Origin: Trametopsis cervina
Taxonomy: Eukaryota; Basidiomycota; Agaricomycetes; Polyporales; Irpicaceae
DNA length: 64,000 nt
Direction: 5' to 3'
NCBI GenBank assembly: GCA_022385755.1
Contig: MU278378.1
Location: 159,997 to 223,996, forward strand
The position numbers were made by a program, and so were the translations under genes. Positions 32,926 through 43,908 of this stretch are shown piece by piece. Position 1 is the stretch's first letter. Every line of letters begins with the position of its first letter. Under the pieces are notes generated by a model that worked only from the letters and a program-made list of their open reading frames with translations, was not told where the DNA came from and ran no database searches.

Positions 32926-34768
32926 TCAGGCATCTTGACCGACCACACCTGCAGTGGATTGGAAATGAGACGGTGTCTGCAACGGTATGGAGGACAACAA
33001 TTAGTAACGTGATCACAAACAGCGATGAGAATATGAGAATATGAGCTACTCACATCTCCTCCTCCGGCTTCGCGGTCCTGAACTCTACGATCAATTGCAG
33101 AGGGTGAGTCAGTGCCGTTCGAATCTTCTTGTTGCTCTTGATCTTGTGGCAGTTCATCATCCCATCCCTCCTCGTCATCTTCTTCACCGGGAGCTCGCAG
33201 GGCCTGACCCATATTTCCGACGAAGCGTATAGAGCTCCAAGTTCTTCCGTGCTCCGACGGCCCCTCGTTCGATGAAAGATCGCGCAACTTCATCATAAAT
33301 CGGCAGATCAGGATCGGTGTGATGCTGAGCAGTGAGATTGTTCTTCGCTCTTTTTTGTTGACCTAGTATCATTAGACTCACCTTTGCTGCAATGCACGTG
33401 ATGTCGACAAGTTGGACAAAATTGGCTGAGTATATATGTGAGTTCCCTAGCGAATTTGTGGAAGGGTCGGATCCCACTTACAATGGCGTCAGTTGGCACT
33501 GTGAAAATGTTCATTAGCAGCAGGATACTAGAAGCGACGCATGGTTAGGGGGAGCTGAGCCCGTCTGTTGGTGGAGACACCGCACGTACACAAAATAAAT
33601 TGCACCTGTATCCATGTTGAGTCAGGTGTGTAAGGCAAACAAAAGCTTCAGTGAGTCCTCACCATCTCTTACAAGCAGCACGATGAGTGGTGAGTCGATG
33701 CTGTGCTTGCGCCCAGTTCTGTAAACATCTGCAGTTTTGTACCATGTGATCAACAATACAAGAACATCAGCAAGGCTGGCAGATATCCGTGTAGCTAACG
33801 ATACTGAGCGTGCATGAGCAATCAGTAGTCCCCGCCCGCACAATATACGCACAGCTTGTTGGATAAAGCGGTGGTTAGCAAAAAATGACGATTAGGCACC
33901 ATTACATACTTTAGTACAAGTTTTCCGGATCTTCCAACACGCGATATACAATCGTTAGTGCTTGCAATATATTCAATGTCACCGGTGGAATAAAGAAACT
34001 GAGGCCGGTTAACGTTGATCAACCAGATTATGGTTAGTCGGAATTCTCACGATATTTGCTGCAAATGGCATGAGGCTGAGCGCACATATCGTTCCCGAGA
34101 GAAGCAACTTGCAATTAGTGCCTTGCAATAGGCTGTATGCACGAAAAGCAGTGAATACTGCAGTAGTGTCACTAAGCTGAGATTTCACTGTATATACAAG
34201 ATACTTGGTGCTCACCGGCATAAGAAAGGAACTGGATTGCGGACAGAGTATCCATGGCAATCATTATTGCTACACAGCTACAAAAGTCACAATCATTAGT
34301 TTGATTATATGCACCGTGGCTTGAGCGCAATGAACAAGGTGTTCACCTCTGCATCGAACACGAGGCCATTAATGTAAGGTTGATGGATTCGATGGAGTTT
34401 GTGAGACGTACCCGACTGCTCGTGATATGAATGAAGTTCCCAATCAGTTCTGTACTGGATACTAAGATTGTAGTATAGCGAGTGAGTGCGAAAAGCATCG
34501 TGCCGAGGGAGTAATGTCGTTTCCAGATCATGTCAATTTCTCGACCAAGCGTAATAATACAATCATAAACAAAGAGCGCTGTGCGGTTGTAAGTGTATGA
34601 ATCGCGTGCATACAGAAAGCCAGACTGACTGCTGGTGGCTACAGAGATGTAGAAGCCTGCTTGTCTTCGTGCGCAGGTAGGTGAGTAGAGGAGATAGAAG
34701 ATAGATTGCTGCACATACAGCTGCTCAAGGACTGAAATTGGCGTAAGAGCCGACTGATCTTGAGACAT
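32926..34768 (-). CDS. DUF6533-type multi-pass membrane protein (copy 4)
   Basis: Same plan as copies 2 and 3. Start at 34768 (MSQDQSALTPISVLEQL), QAGFYISVATSTLFVYDCII, TLGREIDMIWKRHYSLGTML, the 2-nt AG exon 34347-34348, SCVAIMIAMDTLSAIQFLSY, FTAFRAYSLLQGTNCKLLLS, GTICALSLMPFAANI, a loop FLYSTGDIEYIASTNDCISR, the 2-nt CT exon 33853-33854, SLATRISASLADVLVLLITW, LIVLLVRDGAIYFV, LLLMNIFTV and SITPILICRFMMKLRDLSSN. Tail acidic (GEEDDEEGWDDE), last exon TPSHFQSTAGVVGQDA, stop at 32926. All frames are open in the splice model. The last exon has drifted from copies 2 and 3 (TPSHFQST versus TTSRSQSA). Confidence 0.75.
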
Positions 34769-35505
34769 TACGAAGACGTAGTAGTCTGCGTCGGCTCAGC
34801 TACCGAGTTGCGAATGTGGTAAGGAGAAGCGCAAGTGAAGGAGAGTTGCGTTGGAACTGAGAAAGTTCTCTGGGTTGAAGGACCACAGGTCTGTTGAAAA
34901 TATGCCATTGTCTTATATATAGACAGATGGTACTCCTGAGAAGGAACATTTGATCAGCAAACGCCGCAAGGATACGCAACTGAATAGACTCCATTCTATG
35001 GTTAACAACGCACCCGTGTTTACAGGGATACGGTTGTTCATGCCATGATGAAAGTTTCAGTTGTGAAGAGAGCAGGCCGAATAAATGACTATACGTACCT
35101 ATGGGCGTGATTAGCACAGTCTAAAACACTTTGACGGTGGTCATGGGAATCTAGGTCACAAAAGTATAGACTGTGAGGGCGAGACTTTGACGAACATCTC
35201 GTATCGGTGTTGAAAAGCCTTCTCTCCGTATTCCTGACGCAAATATGACCAGACATACACTCAGAGGTGTCGAGTCAACTGCGATAGAAATGAGTTATGA
35301 TGAGCAGATACTGACCTATAGCAGTATCGCAGAACATACCTAGAACGACTCTACTCGCCGAACGACACGCACATTTGAGAGAGCACACCGATATATTCAC
35401 TCCAGCTCCGCAGAATGATAATAATAACAGCACAACACGACGTTTCATAATCAAGAGTGAGCAATTCTGAATTGAGTACCGTCAGCGATGCCGTATCACA
35501 AGAAA
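34769..35505. other. 5' flank of DUF6533 copy 4
   Basis: Non-coding; similar to 30819-31330 over several hundred bases, with a TATA-like 'tatatataagacaatggcat' on the minus strand near 34910. Also contains the 3' end of secreted-protein member 3. No other feature seen. Confidence 0.6.
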
Positions 35506-36627
35506 TCAGGTAATGTAGACGCACCCAACTGCCCAAAGCCCGCTTGCAGCAGTGCATAGGCCGAGTGATTTGACCGGCTGCGTGGGGGGAAAGCAGAGTG
35601 TACCGGCTGCTGAAGCTTCGTTAGCCTGACGGCGAGCGAGATGTGATATCAGCGACCAAATCTCGAGAAATCAAGAATCCCCTACCAGAGCGGTCCAACA
35701 GGACGTAATGGTCTGCGACGGGCTCAGATTCTCGAAAAACACGCGGCAGGTTCCAAAGGTGAGCTGTTGGATTGAGTTCGGGGGAACATCGAAAGTTGAG
35801 GCTTGATTCATTGCAACAGAAGATCGGTTAGTTGGAGACGGTGACCGTCCTGACGAGCGTACTCACGGACTGAACCATTCAAGATGGTGATAGAATCGAA
35901 AATGGTGGCACAGTCTTCGGAGATGGGCGGCAGGTCACCAAGAGACCCGCATGTGTCGGAACCTGCATCTATCAGTGGCGCTGGAGCGTACAAGATGGAT
36001 GGAACTTACAGAGCTGATTACACACATTGATCGTGGGAGGGAGAGTAGGTTGCGATGGTGGAGGGGAGGCTGTTGTCGGCGGAACAGAGGTAGGTTTTGT
36101 CGGGGTGGACGGGGCAGTGGTTGTTGGCTGAGATGCCGTGGTGAGAGAGGCTACATGGGAACAAACAGATGATATCCTTACGTTCTGCATACATTGCGAA
36201 TACCAAGGGTTCCATGCCTCACAGAAGAACCCTGACGTACAAGATGTAGCGCCGGTGAATCCTATGCCGCCGCCTGTTTTTTATGATCATCATATCAGCC
36301 TTCACTTTCATGAGCTGATGCAGAGACAGCAACGCACATTGACCCCAGGGCTGAGCGACTCCAAAGGTATTGGACGCCAGAGCTGGAACGACGACGTCTA
36401 GGCATGATAGACTCTCAAAGCGGATGGTGTTCTCTCCCAGTGTCACATTCGAGTTCGCGAGGGAGACGGGGTTCTCGCACGAGGATGAGGACCTGCCCGC
36501 TGGGGAGACGTCAGAATTCTGCTGAATACAACGCAATGGTTGATGAGAGTGACTTACAGATAAGAGCAGAGGCCACGGAGGCGGACCACAGAGCGGTCAA
36601 GATTGCGAAAAATGGGAAAGATGACAT
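35506..36627 (-). CDS. secreted cysteine-rich protein with CBM1, family S, member 3
   Basis: Secreted modular protein. Start at 36627, signal peptide MSSFPFFAILTALWSASVAS. Order of modules: N-terminal family part (SSSSCENPVSLANSNVTLGE and IRFESLSCLDVVVPALASN), a family 1 carbohydrate-binding module split by one intron (QPWGQCGGIGFTGATSCTSG followed by FFCEAWNPWYSQCMQN, with all four CBM1 cysteines and the aromatic W/W/Y face), a Thr/Pro/Ser linker (TTASQPTTTAPSTPTKPTSV), and the shared C-terminal domain: DTCGSLGDLPPISEDCATIF, STFDVPPNSIQQLTFGTCRV, GTLCFPPTQPVKSLGLCTAA, ending LWAVGCVYIT at 35506. CBM1 binds crystalline cellulose or chitin, so this protein probably acts on or at plant or fungal cell wall. 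No catalytic domain is recognised. Members 1 and 2 lack the CBM1. Confidence 0.75.
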
Positions 36628-37496
36628 TGGATCTGTTTTGAGAGGCACAACGTAGCGAGGTTTCTGGGGACCGTTGTGGCGAGCTCGACATAAACCAAGC
36701 GACTTGTTTTATATCGTGATCCATGCAACATCCCCGGGGTATGCATTGTGTCCAGTCATTTGGAATACGGGCAGTCATCGACGACAGTCGCTAGAATACG
36801 ACTGATGCTTTTCAACATTACGAAGGACTTGTACGGCCATTTCTCGCTGTCCCTGTCACAGAAGAATTGTCAGAACGTGTGGTACACAGCATGTGTGCCC
36901 CTTCCAGACTGCCCCAGACCGGATGGAAATGTATAGGTGTCGAGGCGATGTCGTTGGACTATTCAAGTCCACCAGTGCTGTCAATCATTGGCAACAAGTG
37001 TTTGGTATTGACTGGCAGGACACCGAGGACTTTGGGAGACAAGAGTGAGAATAGTAGAGCGACCCAGACCAGATATGTTTATACAGTCATGCGATATTGT
37101 ACGTTCGGCCGCCATCGGTAGCGTGTTGGGCTTCTTGTCGGACGTCGATCAGCGGTACTGTCAGAAAGAGACGCACAGATAATTTGCTCACAACATATGA
37201 GAGATGTTATGTCCTCGGGAAAACACCGCCAAGACCGTCGATTGGACGGGCCAGATACTACATTGGAAAGCGTATCTGGATCAGGGCTGTCGCTCAGGCC
37301 CGCTATATTGCGATCCTCAGCTACCTCGTTTCACCACCCACCTACTGTCGTAAGCCTCGGAATCATTAACGTGGACGAAGTCTAGAGACGGATCGATAGG
37401 CGGTCAAACAATAAATTACACAGCAAGAAATGCACCAAGGAAATTCCTGCGGAAAATCTGACAACCTGTATCTACCTCCAGGGAGCGCTACGCGGC
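36628..37496. other. spacer, no gene supported
   Basis: Contains the promoter of secreted-protein member 3 and the 3' flank of the p24 gene. Short open frames on the plus strand (36.7-37.4 kb) have no recognisable domain. On the minus strand near 37.05 kb a hydrophobic stretch YLVWVALLFSLLSPKVLGVL looks like a signal peptide, but a stop precedes it and nothing follows it. Confidence 0.35.
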
Positions 37497-38435
37497 TTAT
37501 ACCTTGTACCTTCTGCCTGTCTTGGTGAAGAACGTGCGGAGTATGTGGACTTGTGCACTAATGCGAGCGGTGAGCATCAGCAGTCATGTAGGAATGGCTG
37601 AAACATACACTGCCATGCCAATTATACCCAGTGATTCGAAGAGGGCGTACCAGAACAAACGGCTGTGAGAGAAGCGGGGTCATTAGTCAACAAACGTAAG
37701 ACGGGGACCGGACGTACTTGGTAGTGGATTTCACGATGTCGAATCCCCGGTTTTCGCGTGTATGGAAGCTAAAGTCGAAGATCTCAATATCTCCCACTCA
37801 TTCAGTTCATGTCCTGCGCAGCGACTCACTACTTCTGCGTCCTCTTGATATTCAACAAATGCCCGTTCAACCTGAATACACTCTCCTCTAACGCATTCGT
37901 TTGTTCCGATATTTGCGCCTGTCTCGCTGGCGGCTCTCGTCTTGGCTCGCTCTCGACCATTATGTCAAAGTCGATGAGCTTCTCTGTGAGCGTGGACATA
38001 TCATTCTCGAAGCAGAACGAGTATTCCCCGATGGTGTTGGCGGTAAGGACGTAGTCGCCCTGTCGCTCGCGTCGTCCGTCGAGCAACAGTTTGGAGTTGG
38101 GGTCCAGGACTTCGAAGTCAATGTCGAAAGAGCCTCCGGACTGGACCTAAGGGGCGGGGCATGTGAGATCAATGCACGGAGTTGACGGGTAGAGCACTTG
38201 AAAACGTACGGCAAAGTAGAACTGGATATTATACAACTCAGAATGCCGAACGACTAGGAATAATGTGAAAACGCACCCCGAGCTTCTCGTATGGCTTGTC
38301 CACATCCGCGTAGAAGCATAACCTCTCGTTGGCAGCAATGGCTGTCGTGAGCGCGGTCGCTCTGACTACCAGCAGAGCCCTAAAGAAGAGAAGAAGTGAA
38401 AGTACAAGAGATGAGGATGACACTCTGGAGAGCAT
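37497..38435 (-). CDS. emp24/gp25L/p24 family cargo receptor
   Basis: Type I membrane protein cycling between ER and Golgi in COPII/COPI vesicles. Start at 38435 with a signal peptide (MLSRVSSSSLVLSLLLFFRA). GOLD domain: TALTTAIAANERLCFYADVD, KPYEKLG, then a 12-nt exon coding FYFA, then VQSGGSFDIDFEVLDPNSKL, GDYVLTANTIGEYSFCFEND and MSTLTEKLIDFDIMVESEP; the two GOLD cysteines are in ERLCFY and SFCFEN. A coiled coil follows (QISEQTNALEESVFRLNGHL, LNIKRTQ), then one transmembrane helix (RLFWYALFESLGIIGMAVAQ) and a cytosolic tail TFFTKTGRRYKV containing the FF and basic residues used for COPII/COPI sorting. Stop at 37497. Length about 210 aa, normal for the family. Confidence 0.93.
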
Positions 38436-39353
38436 CCTGGAAACCTCGGTCTTTTGGTCGTTGGTGAGGTCGTTTCAGTGCACTGAGCGCATTGACGAGA
38501 GCAATAAACGCTCGTGATGTGGAAGTACGGAGATAGCCGATACGCTGGCCACTTCGCTACCACCATTCACACTGCTTCAAGTCCACTTCAAGGCATGTAT
38601 GGTAAGACAGCAGCTCGAGTTCTTGGGCAATGAATCGCATCCTTATAAATATATCCAGGACTCGATCAATTTAGTCGCCTGAACAGTACACTTTGACTCC
38701 TTGGACTTTGTCGACTATTAAGTGCACCGCCAAGGCTCTTATGTATAGCTGTACTTATACCACGCCCGGGTCGTCAGTGTACTCTGGAAGGATAAATGCA
38801 ATCAGCGTTTAGAACGACCCATGCCCATATTTCCGGATTCTGTCACCTTTTACGATGGTTTGCGTGGAACATGGAAATCTTTCTATCCGCTTCCCAGCCG
38901 ACTTTTCTCGCCTCTTTCACACTACGTGAGTAAAGCTATATTTTAGCTCCCATGATAACAAATTTTGGACAGGATTGCTTATGCGTTGTCTGGTGGTGGT
39001 GATTACAGTCCTTGGTGACTTTGTCTATCAGGTGCTGTCCGGATTGAACTGGAGATCTGTGTGTGACATTTGGCAAGCGCATGTTCCCTTTATTTTTATA
39101 TCACCAGCAGGTGCAAGATATAGCGACTGGAATTTGGTCGACGGCCTGCATCAACCTTCAACTTACTCAGCTGCCTTCCCTGGGCGGGCGGAATGTTCCG
39201 CACACCGCAATTAAAGGCAATCCCAATACCTTACTCAATGGCAGCGCAAATGCGGAGATTGATTGCAAAACACTGTGACCTCTGCTCGCCTCTACTCACC
39301 CCCATCCTTTGCTTTCAAACGACCATTATCGCTACCAAATCCTCTCCTTAGGC
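38436..39353. other. divergent intergenic region, p24 / Rua1-type regulator
   Basis: About 920 bp between two divergently oriented genes. No element recognised beyond AT-rich stretches near 38.65 and 38.95 kb. A small open frame at 38975-39214 has no resemblance to a known protein. Confidence 0.4.
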
Positions 39354-42300
39354 ATGTCGCCGCCATCGCCTCGCACACCAACGCGAGCCCCTCCCTTACC
39401 TCACGACGTATTCTCGCCCTACCACTCATACTTTGACTACGCTTTTCAACCGTGCCCCTCCCCCACTCCTTTTCCTTCTACTGACAGAACTACACTCGAC
39501 GCGATCTCTCCTTACCAGTACCAACTTGCGCACTTAAATTTCACTCCACTTCTCGGAGCATCTGCCGCTTCATCCTCTGGCGCGACTCTGAGCGCGACCA
39601 ACGCGCTCCTTTGGGCTCAGCAGAGGGCCAACGCCCCGTACGACGCGTCGCACGCGCTCAAACCCAGTGTTCCGAGCTTCAGCACGCTCACAGCGGCAGA
39701 AACTCTGCTTAGCGTCCAGCATGGGTCGTCTCCATCCAGGTCACCCAGTTCCTCCCAGCTTCCATCTCAGGATACCTCGCCCAGTCGACTCGCGCCGGCT
39801 TGGCCGTGGTCCCCACCCAAATTTTCAATCTCCTCTCCCTTCACTTCGCCTACGTCGCAGTCTCACGCGGGTTCGAAATCAAGCTTGCGAAAGGCGAATC
39901 CTTGGTCCGATGGACAAGATGAAAACTCGAATGCAATGGCAATGAAGAGTTCGCAAGAGTCATATTCATCCCAGTCGTCGTCTTTGGACCACACCGTTGG
40001 TTCATTGTCGTCCCCGTTCAGGTCGAAGTGGACTGAACTCCCGAAAACCCCTTCAAAGGCAGAACGGTTGGAAGGACGGCACATGACGCGTGACAGACGC
40101 AGAAAATGTGAGTCATTATCGTCACGCTCGGTGGTCTATACCTGAACTCAATTCATTACCTGTTCTCAGACCTTTGGGCGTCCCCTGAGCAACGAGGAGA
40201 CACGAGCTTGTCTTCGGTATTGAATTATGATTACACTCTCAAGTCACCCCAGACTCCTGGCCGCGAAAGCGCAGGAGGCTCGTTTGGGTCATTTGAAGAT
40301 GCGCTCAACGGCACTGGTATAGGGTTTTACAATCTGTCCGACCCACTTCAATCGCAGCTGTATACGCCTGATGCGACCAAGAGGGCATTTGTAGCGATCT
40401 CGGATGTCTCGCCAATCTTGAGGCATGGTGAACAGATGAAAGAGCAGGTGGAAGGACAAGTTGCTCCCGTATGCGCTCAAGCTCCAAGCCCCATCGATGT
40501 GGAGAGCGATTCAGACAAAGAAGATGGACTATATGCGTCTTCCAGTAGCTCGAACGACGAGGAAAGGATGCATAGCAGTGTCTATGAAGATAGCGAAGAA
40601 GACGAGTCAGATGAAGAATTGCCGCATGCTGTGGTCAAGACATCTGAGCCGTCCTGCGAAGCCCGCCTTGCAAACCCATCTCAATCCCCTCTCCAGATGA
40701 CTGAACGCACTAATGACCGCGCTAATATCACGGCCGCCCTTTATTCAACAAGAATTGCCGACCCGTCTCACTCCTCACTGCATTCCTCAATTAAATACCA
40801 ACCGGGTCGCCTTACTGCGGCACTGAATACAACCCGCGCCGCAAAGGTGAGGGCGGAACGGGCTATTGCAGCGTTGGCTGCGCATGAGTCGTTATCGCCT
40901 CCCAAGACCAGAGTCAAAGACAAGGAAAGACCCGGTGCTGACCTCACGTATACCGACGGCTCCGAATGGGGCTCTCCTCTATCATCCGCTCCCTCAACCC
41001 CTCCAAACAATCGCCAATCACCTAGGCCGCTGGTGAGCCCCAAATCCCTTACCTTACGTAACAAGGAGCGTCCGGTGGACATAGACGACCTCTTCGGTAC
41101 ACGTATTTCTCCACTTCAACGACCTACGAGGGCGCACACGAAGGCTCTTGCCGCAGTCTTACGCCCATATCACGCCGTAGATCATGAACCCACAGCAACA
41201 ACCTCCGCCACACGTTCACTAATCGCTGGCCAAAGGACGACTATCGCAAGCAAGGGCCGCAAACGAGCAAGGTCTGAGGTTAACACGCCAGGCGAAACCT
41301 CTATCCGGAAAATGAAGAAGAGGAGACTTTCGAGCGGTAGGAACACAGGAATTGCTCCTCCAGGCGGAAATACACCGAGTGACCCAGCTGCTTCTGCTTC
41401 TGACGAGGGCGCGAACGACCGTGGACAGGACCCCGGCCGCAGAACCTTCCCTCCATCGGTGACAATCCACAACTCGTACTCTGCCTTCTACCGCAAGTTT
41501 GCTCTGCCCAATGATAGATTCAGGTATGGTGTTCCAGCCATCGTCACCAATACAGCATATTGACAAGCACATGTCCCCTTGTTACGGATAGCCCTTCTTC
41601 GCTGCCTGGCGCCGTGAAGAACGAACCGCGTTCAGAGTTCGACCTGTACACGCCGCGGTGGGTTAAGGGTAGAGGTACTACGAAGGTGCGATTGGCATTC
41701 GTGTGGTCTCGTTGCCCAAGCAAGATACTGATGGATGAGCTACTGCAGGTTGGGCTGTGTCCGATCTGTGCAGAACCGCGCTCAAGGGGCGGCGAGGGCA
41801 AGAGGCTGTGGTTGTCAATGAAATTTAGCGCATTCAAGTATGTTTTTTGACTAGATTGATCTATCGGGTATTGACGCTGTCCTTTTCAGCTATCACATGC
41901 AGTATTATCACGGTAAGTCTCCTCCTCCTCCGCCTTTGCGTGCCCCGCCTGCAACCAGATTTTTCTGTAGGTATTTCGCCTTCGTCAGGCCTGCCTTTCT
42001 CTCCTCCTGTGGCCTTTGAGTTCAGCACAGATCTCCCACAAGCTAAACAGGGCTTCAAGCAGAAGCAGGAGAAGACCAGGATCGAGCAAGGGAAATGTCA
42101 TAAGTGCCGCCAGTGGGTACCCGTTGAAGGTGTTAAGGATGTGGAAGTGAAGGTTCGAGCTTACATCAAAAGCAGATGAAGGACGCGACGCGCTAATCGT
42201 ATTTTGATTTTTCAGGTTAAAGAGATCTTCTGGTACGTCGAATACAGTCTACTGCTCGCTATCTCTCGTGGTTCTCATCCTTCGTAGGTGGAAGCACGCC

Positions 42301-42453
42301 GCTGTCTGTCATCAACGCTCAACCATTTCTGGAGAACAAGGCATATTTATCGAAGACGAAGTTTATAAGGCTGCACTGGCTGCTGCGAACAACCAACCTG
42401 AACCTGCAGAATCCGGATCTGAACTCAACGAACAAATTACCGAGGATCAATAA
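39354..42453 (+). CDS. transcription regulator with Rua1-type C-terminal zinc finger
   Basis: Probable nuclear transcription factor. Exons 39354-40107, 40170-41523, 41568-41685, 41749-41837, 41890-41912, 41971-42152, 42216-42232 and 42288-42453, about 900 aa. The N-terminal 700 residues are low-complexity Ser/Pro/Thr-rich with acidic stretches (DVESDSDKEDGLYASSSSSN) and a basic cluster that could be a nuclear signal (KGRKRARSEV and RKMKKRRLSS). The C-terminal 150 residues match the Rua1 C-terminal domain of basidiomycete regulators: DLYTPRWVKGRGTTKVGLCP, ICAEPRSRGGEGKRLWLSMK, FNYHMQYYHGISPSSGLPFS, PPVAFEF, KCHKCRQWVPVEGVKDVEVK and WWKHAAVCH, giving CxxC/HxxxxH-type metal ligands. In Ustilago maydis Rua1 controls glycolipid genes; the role here is unknown. 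The intron 41686-41748 is open and 63 nt long, so retention would not break the frame. Confidence 0.85.
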
Positions 42454-43908
42454 CTTATTCCAGCGCAAACACTCGCAACATTATTGCAAGACCCACCATT
42501 ATTCAGAGTCGATTCGCAACAACCCGCACCAATTCGCATTAAACCGCTGACAGACGAGACAAGCTGTATTGATACTGATTCGCCATGGACACACGACGAG
42601 CAGCAAGAAGACTGCTCTATGCCTAACTTATTCTTGATACCACCATTAGCCCTCAAGCAGGACCCGATCACACGACTCCATCGCTGGACTTGTTATTGCA
42701 TGCTTTCTATCGCCCTCGCATTTGCCCCTGCCTTTCGCATCATCGCAACATTGTACTTCTCTGCTGTATCCCGGACTAACAGGCCCCTTGACGTCTTTCG
42801 CTCATCCGCCCTTGTTCTCGCTGACACTCTGGCTTTCTCGCTCTGCACCTTTCTCGCACCATATCGCAATCGCTGTATTTCGCACTCATGTATCACCAAC
42901 CCATGATGTAAACTGCTTCTCATCTCGTGTATCGTACGCAACTTCATACTGCATGTAACCCACAATTAAGACAATGCAATGCCCCTATCCGTGCACGACT
43001 TGCACGACTTTAGATATTGCAACAATGTGTTATATATATTGCGTTGACACAGACACAGATGTCCCAAGCGGACAAAAAGACAAAACAACAGGGTAAAGGA
43101 TAGAAGGAGCAATAAAAGAAGATACAATACACACAGTAGCCATAGCAAAGCGCGAAAGCTAAGACGAAGTGAACAAAGAACGTACGTAACAAAATAATAG
43201 CAAATATGAATATCGACAGTGAACTTGAAGCAACAGACCTCGACGGCCGTTTTAGTGATAATTGCGCAAGGCGGGCTGACGAATAGATAGTCAGTACATA
43301 GCCGAAGCCGTCAAGGACTCGGCAGCTTACCTTTATACAAATACATACACGTAGCTGTTAAGCCGAAAAGATGAAGATGCGCGTGTAAAACTGCGCCATA
43401 ATGCTGCTGCGTGGTCCCCTTCTAGACCTCCCGCAGGCCACCGCAGAGCGATAATATGGGCCTATCCCCGATAGGCCCCAGCGACTGAATAAGGGAAAGT
43501 TCGCTATTCCTCCTCCTCTCCACTCGGACGGCCTTCCGACACCAATCGAAGGGTTCAGGCTGGTATTCGCAGCAATACCACCGGTGCGTGGTTCCGCTCC
43601 ATGCCCGTCACGTCCCATCCACACATGTTCCAGTTGTGCACACCCACACGTGCACACACCGCTGTTGAACCAAAAGTGGAAGCCCTACGGAGAAACGTGT
43701 TAGCCTCTATTACATCAAAGTCAATAACCATTCATGCCCACGCTCTCGTGTTCGGAGACACGGGCTGTGAACAAGGCAGCATAGCGACATGCGCAAGGCA
43801 ATGACCTCACACTTCGATCCGACTCACCTCGAAGAGCAGCCTACACGCTGCACCGTCGCGACGCGTTAATGGCTACTCAGCGCCACGACCATCCCTCCTC
43901 CGCGCCCC
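42454..43908. other. convergent intergenic region
   Basis: 1.45 kb between two stop codons (Rua1-type regulator and CK1-like kinase). It should contain both 3' UTRs. A polypyrimidine/polypurine run appears near 43.1 kb. Open frames at 42484-42906 and 43358-43657 have no recognisable domain and probably are chance. Confidence 0.4.

Noticed and set aside
42484..42906. 140-codon open frame after the Rua1-type regulator
   Set aside because: Starts 30 bp after that gene's stop in its likely 3' UTR, with no domain and no sign of its own promoter.
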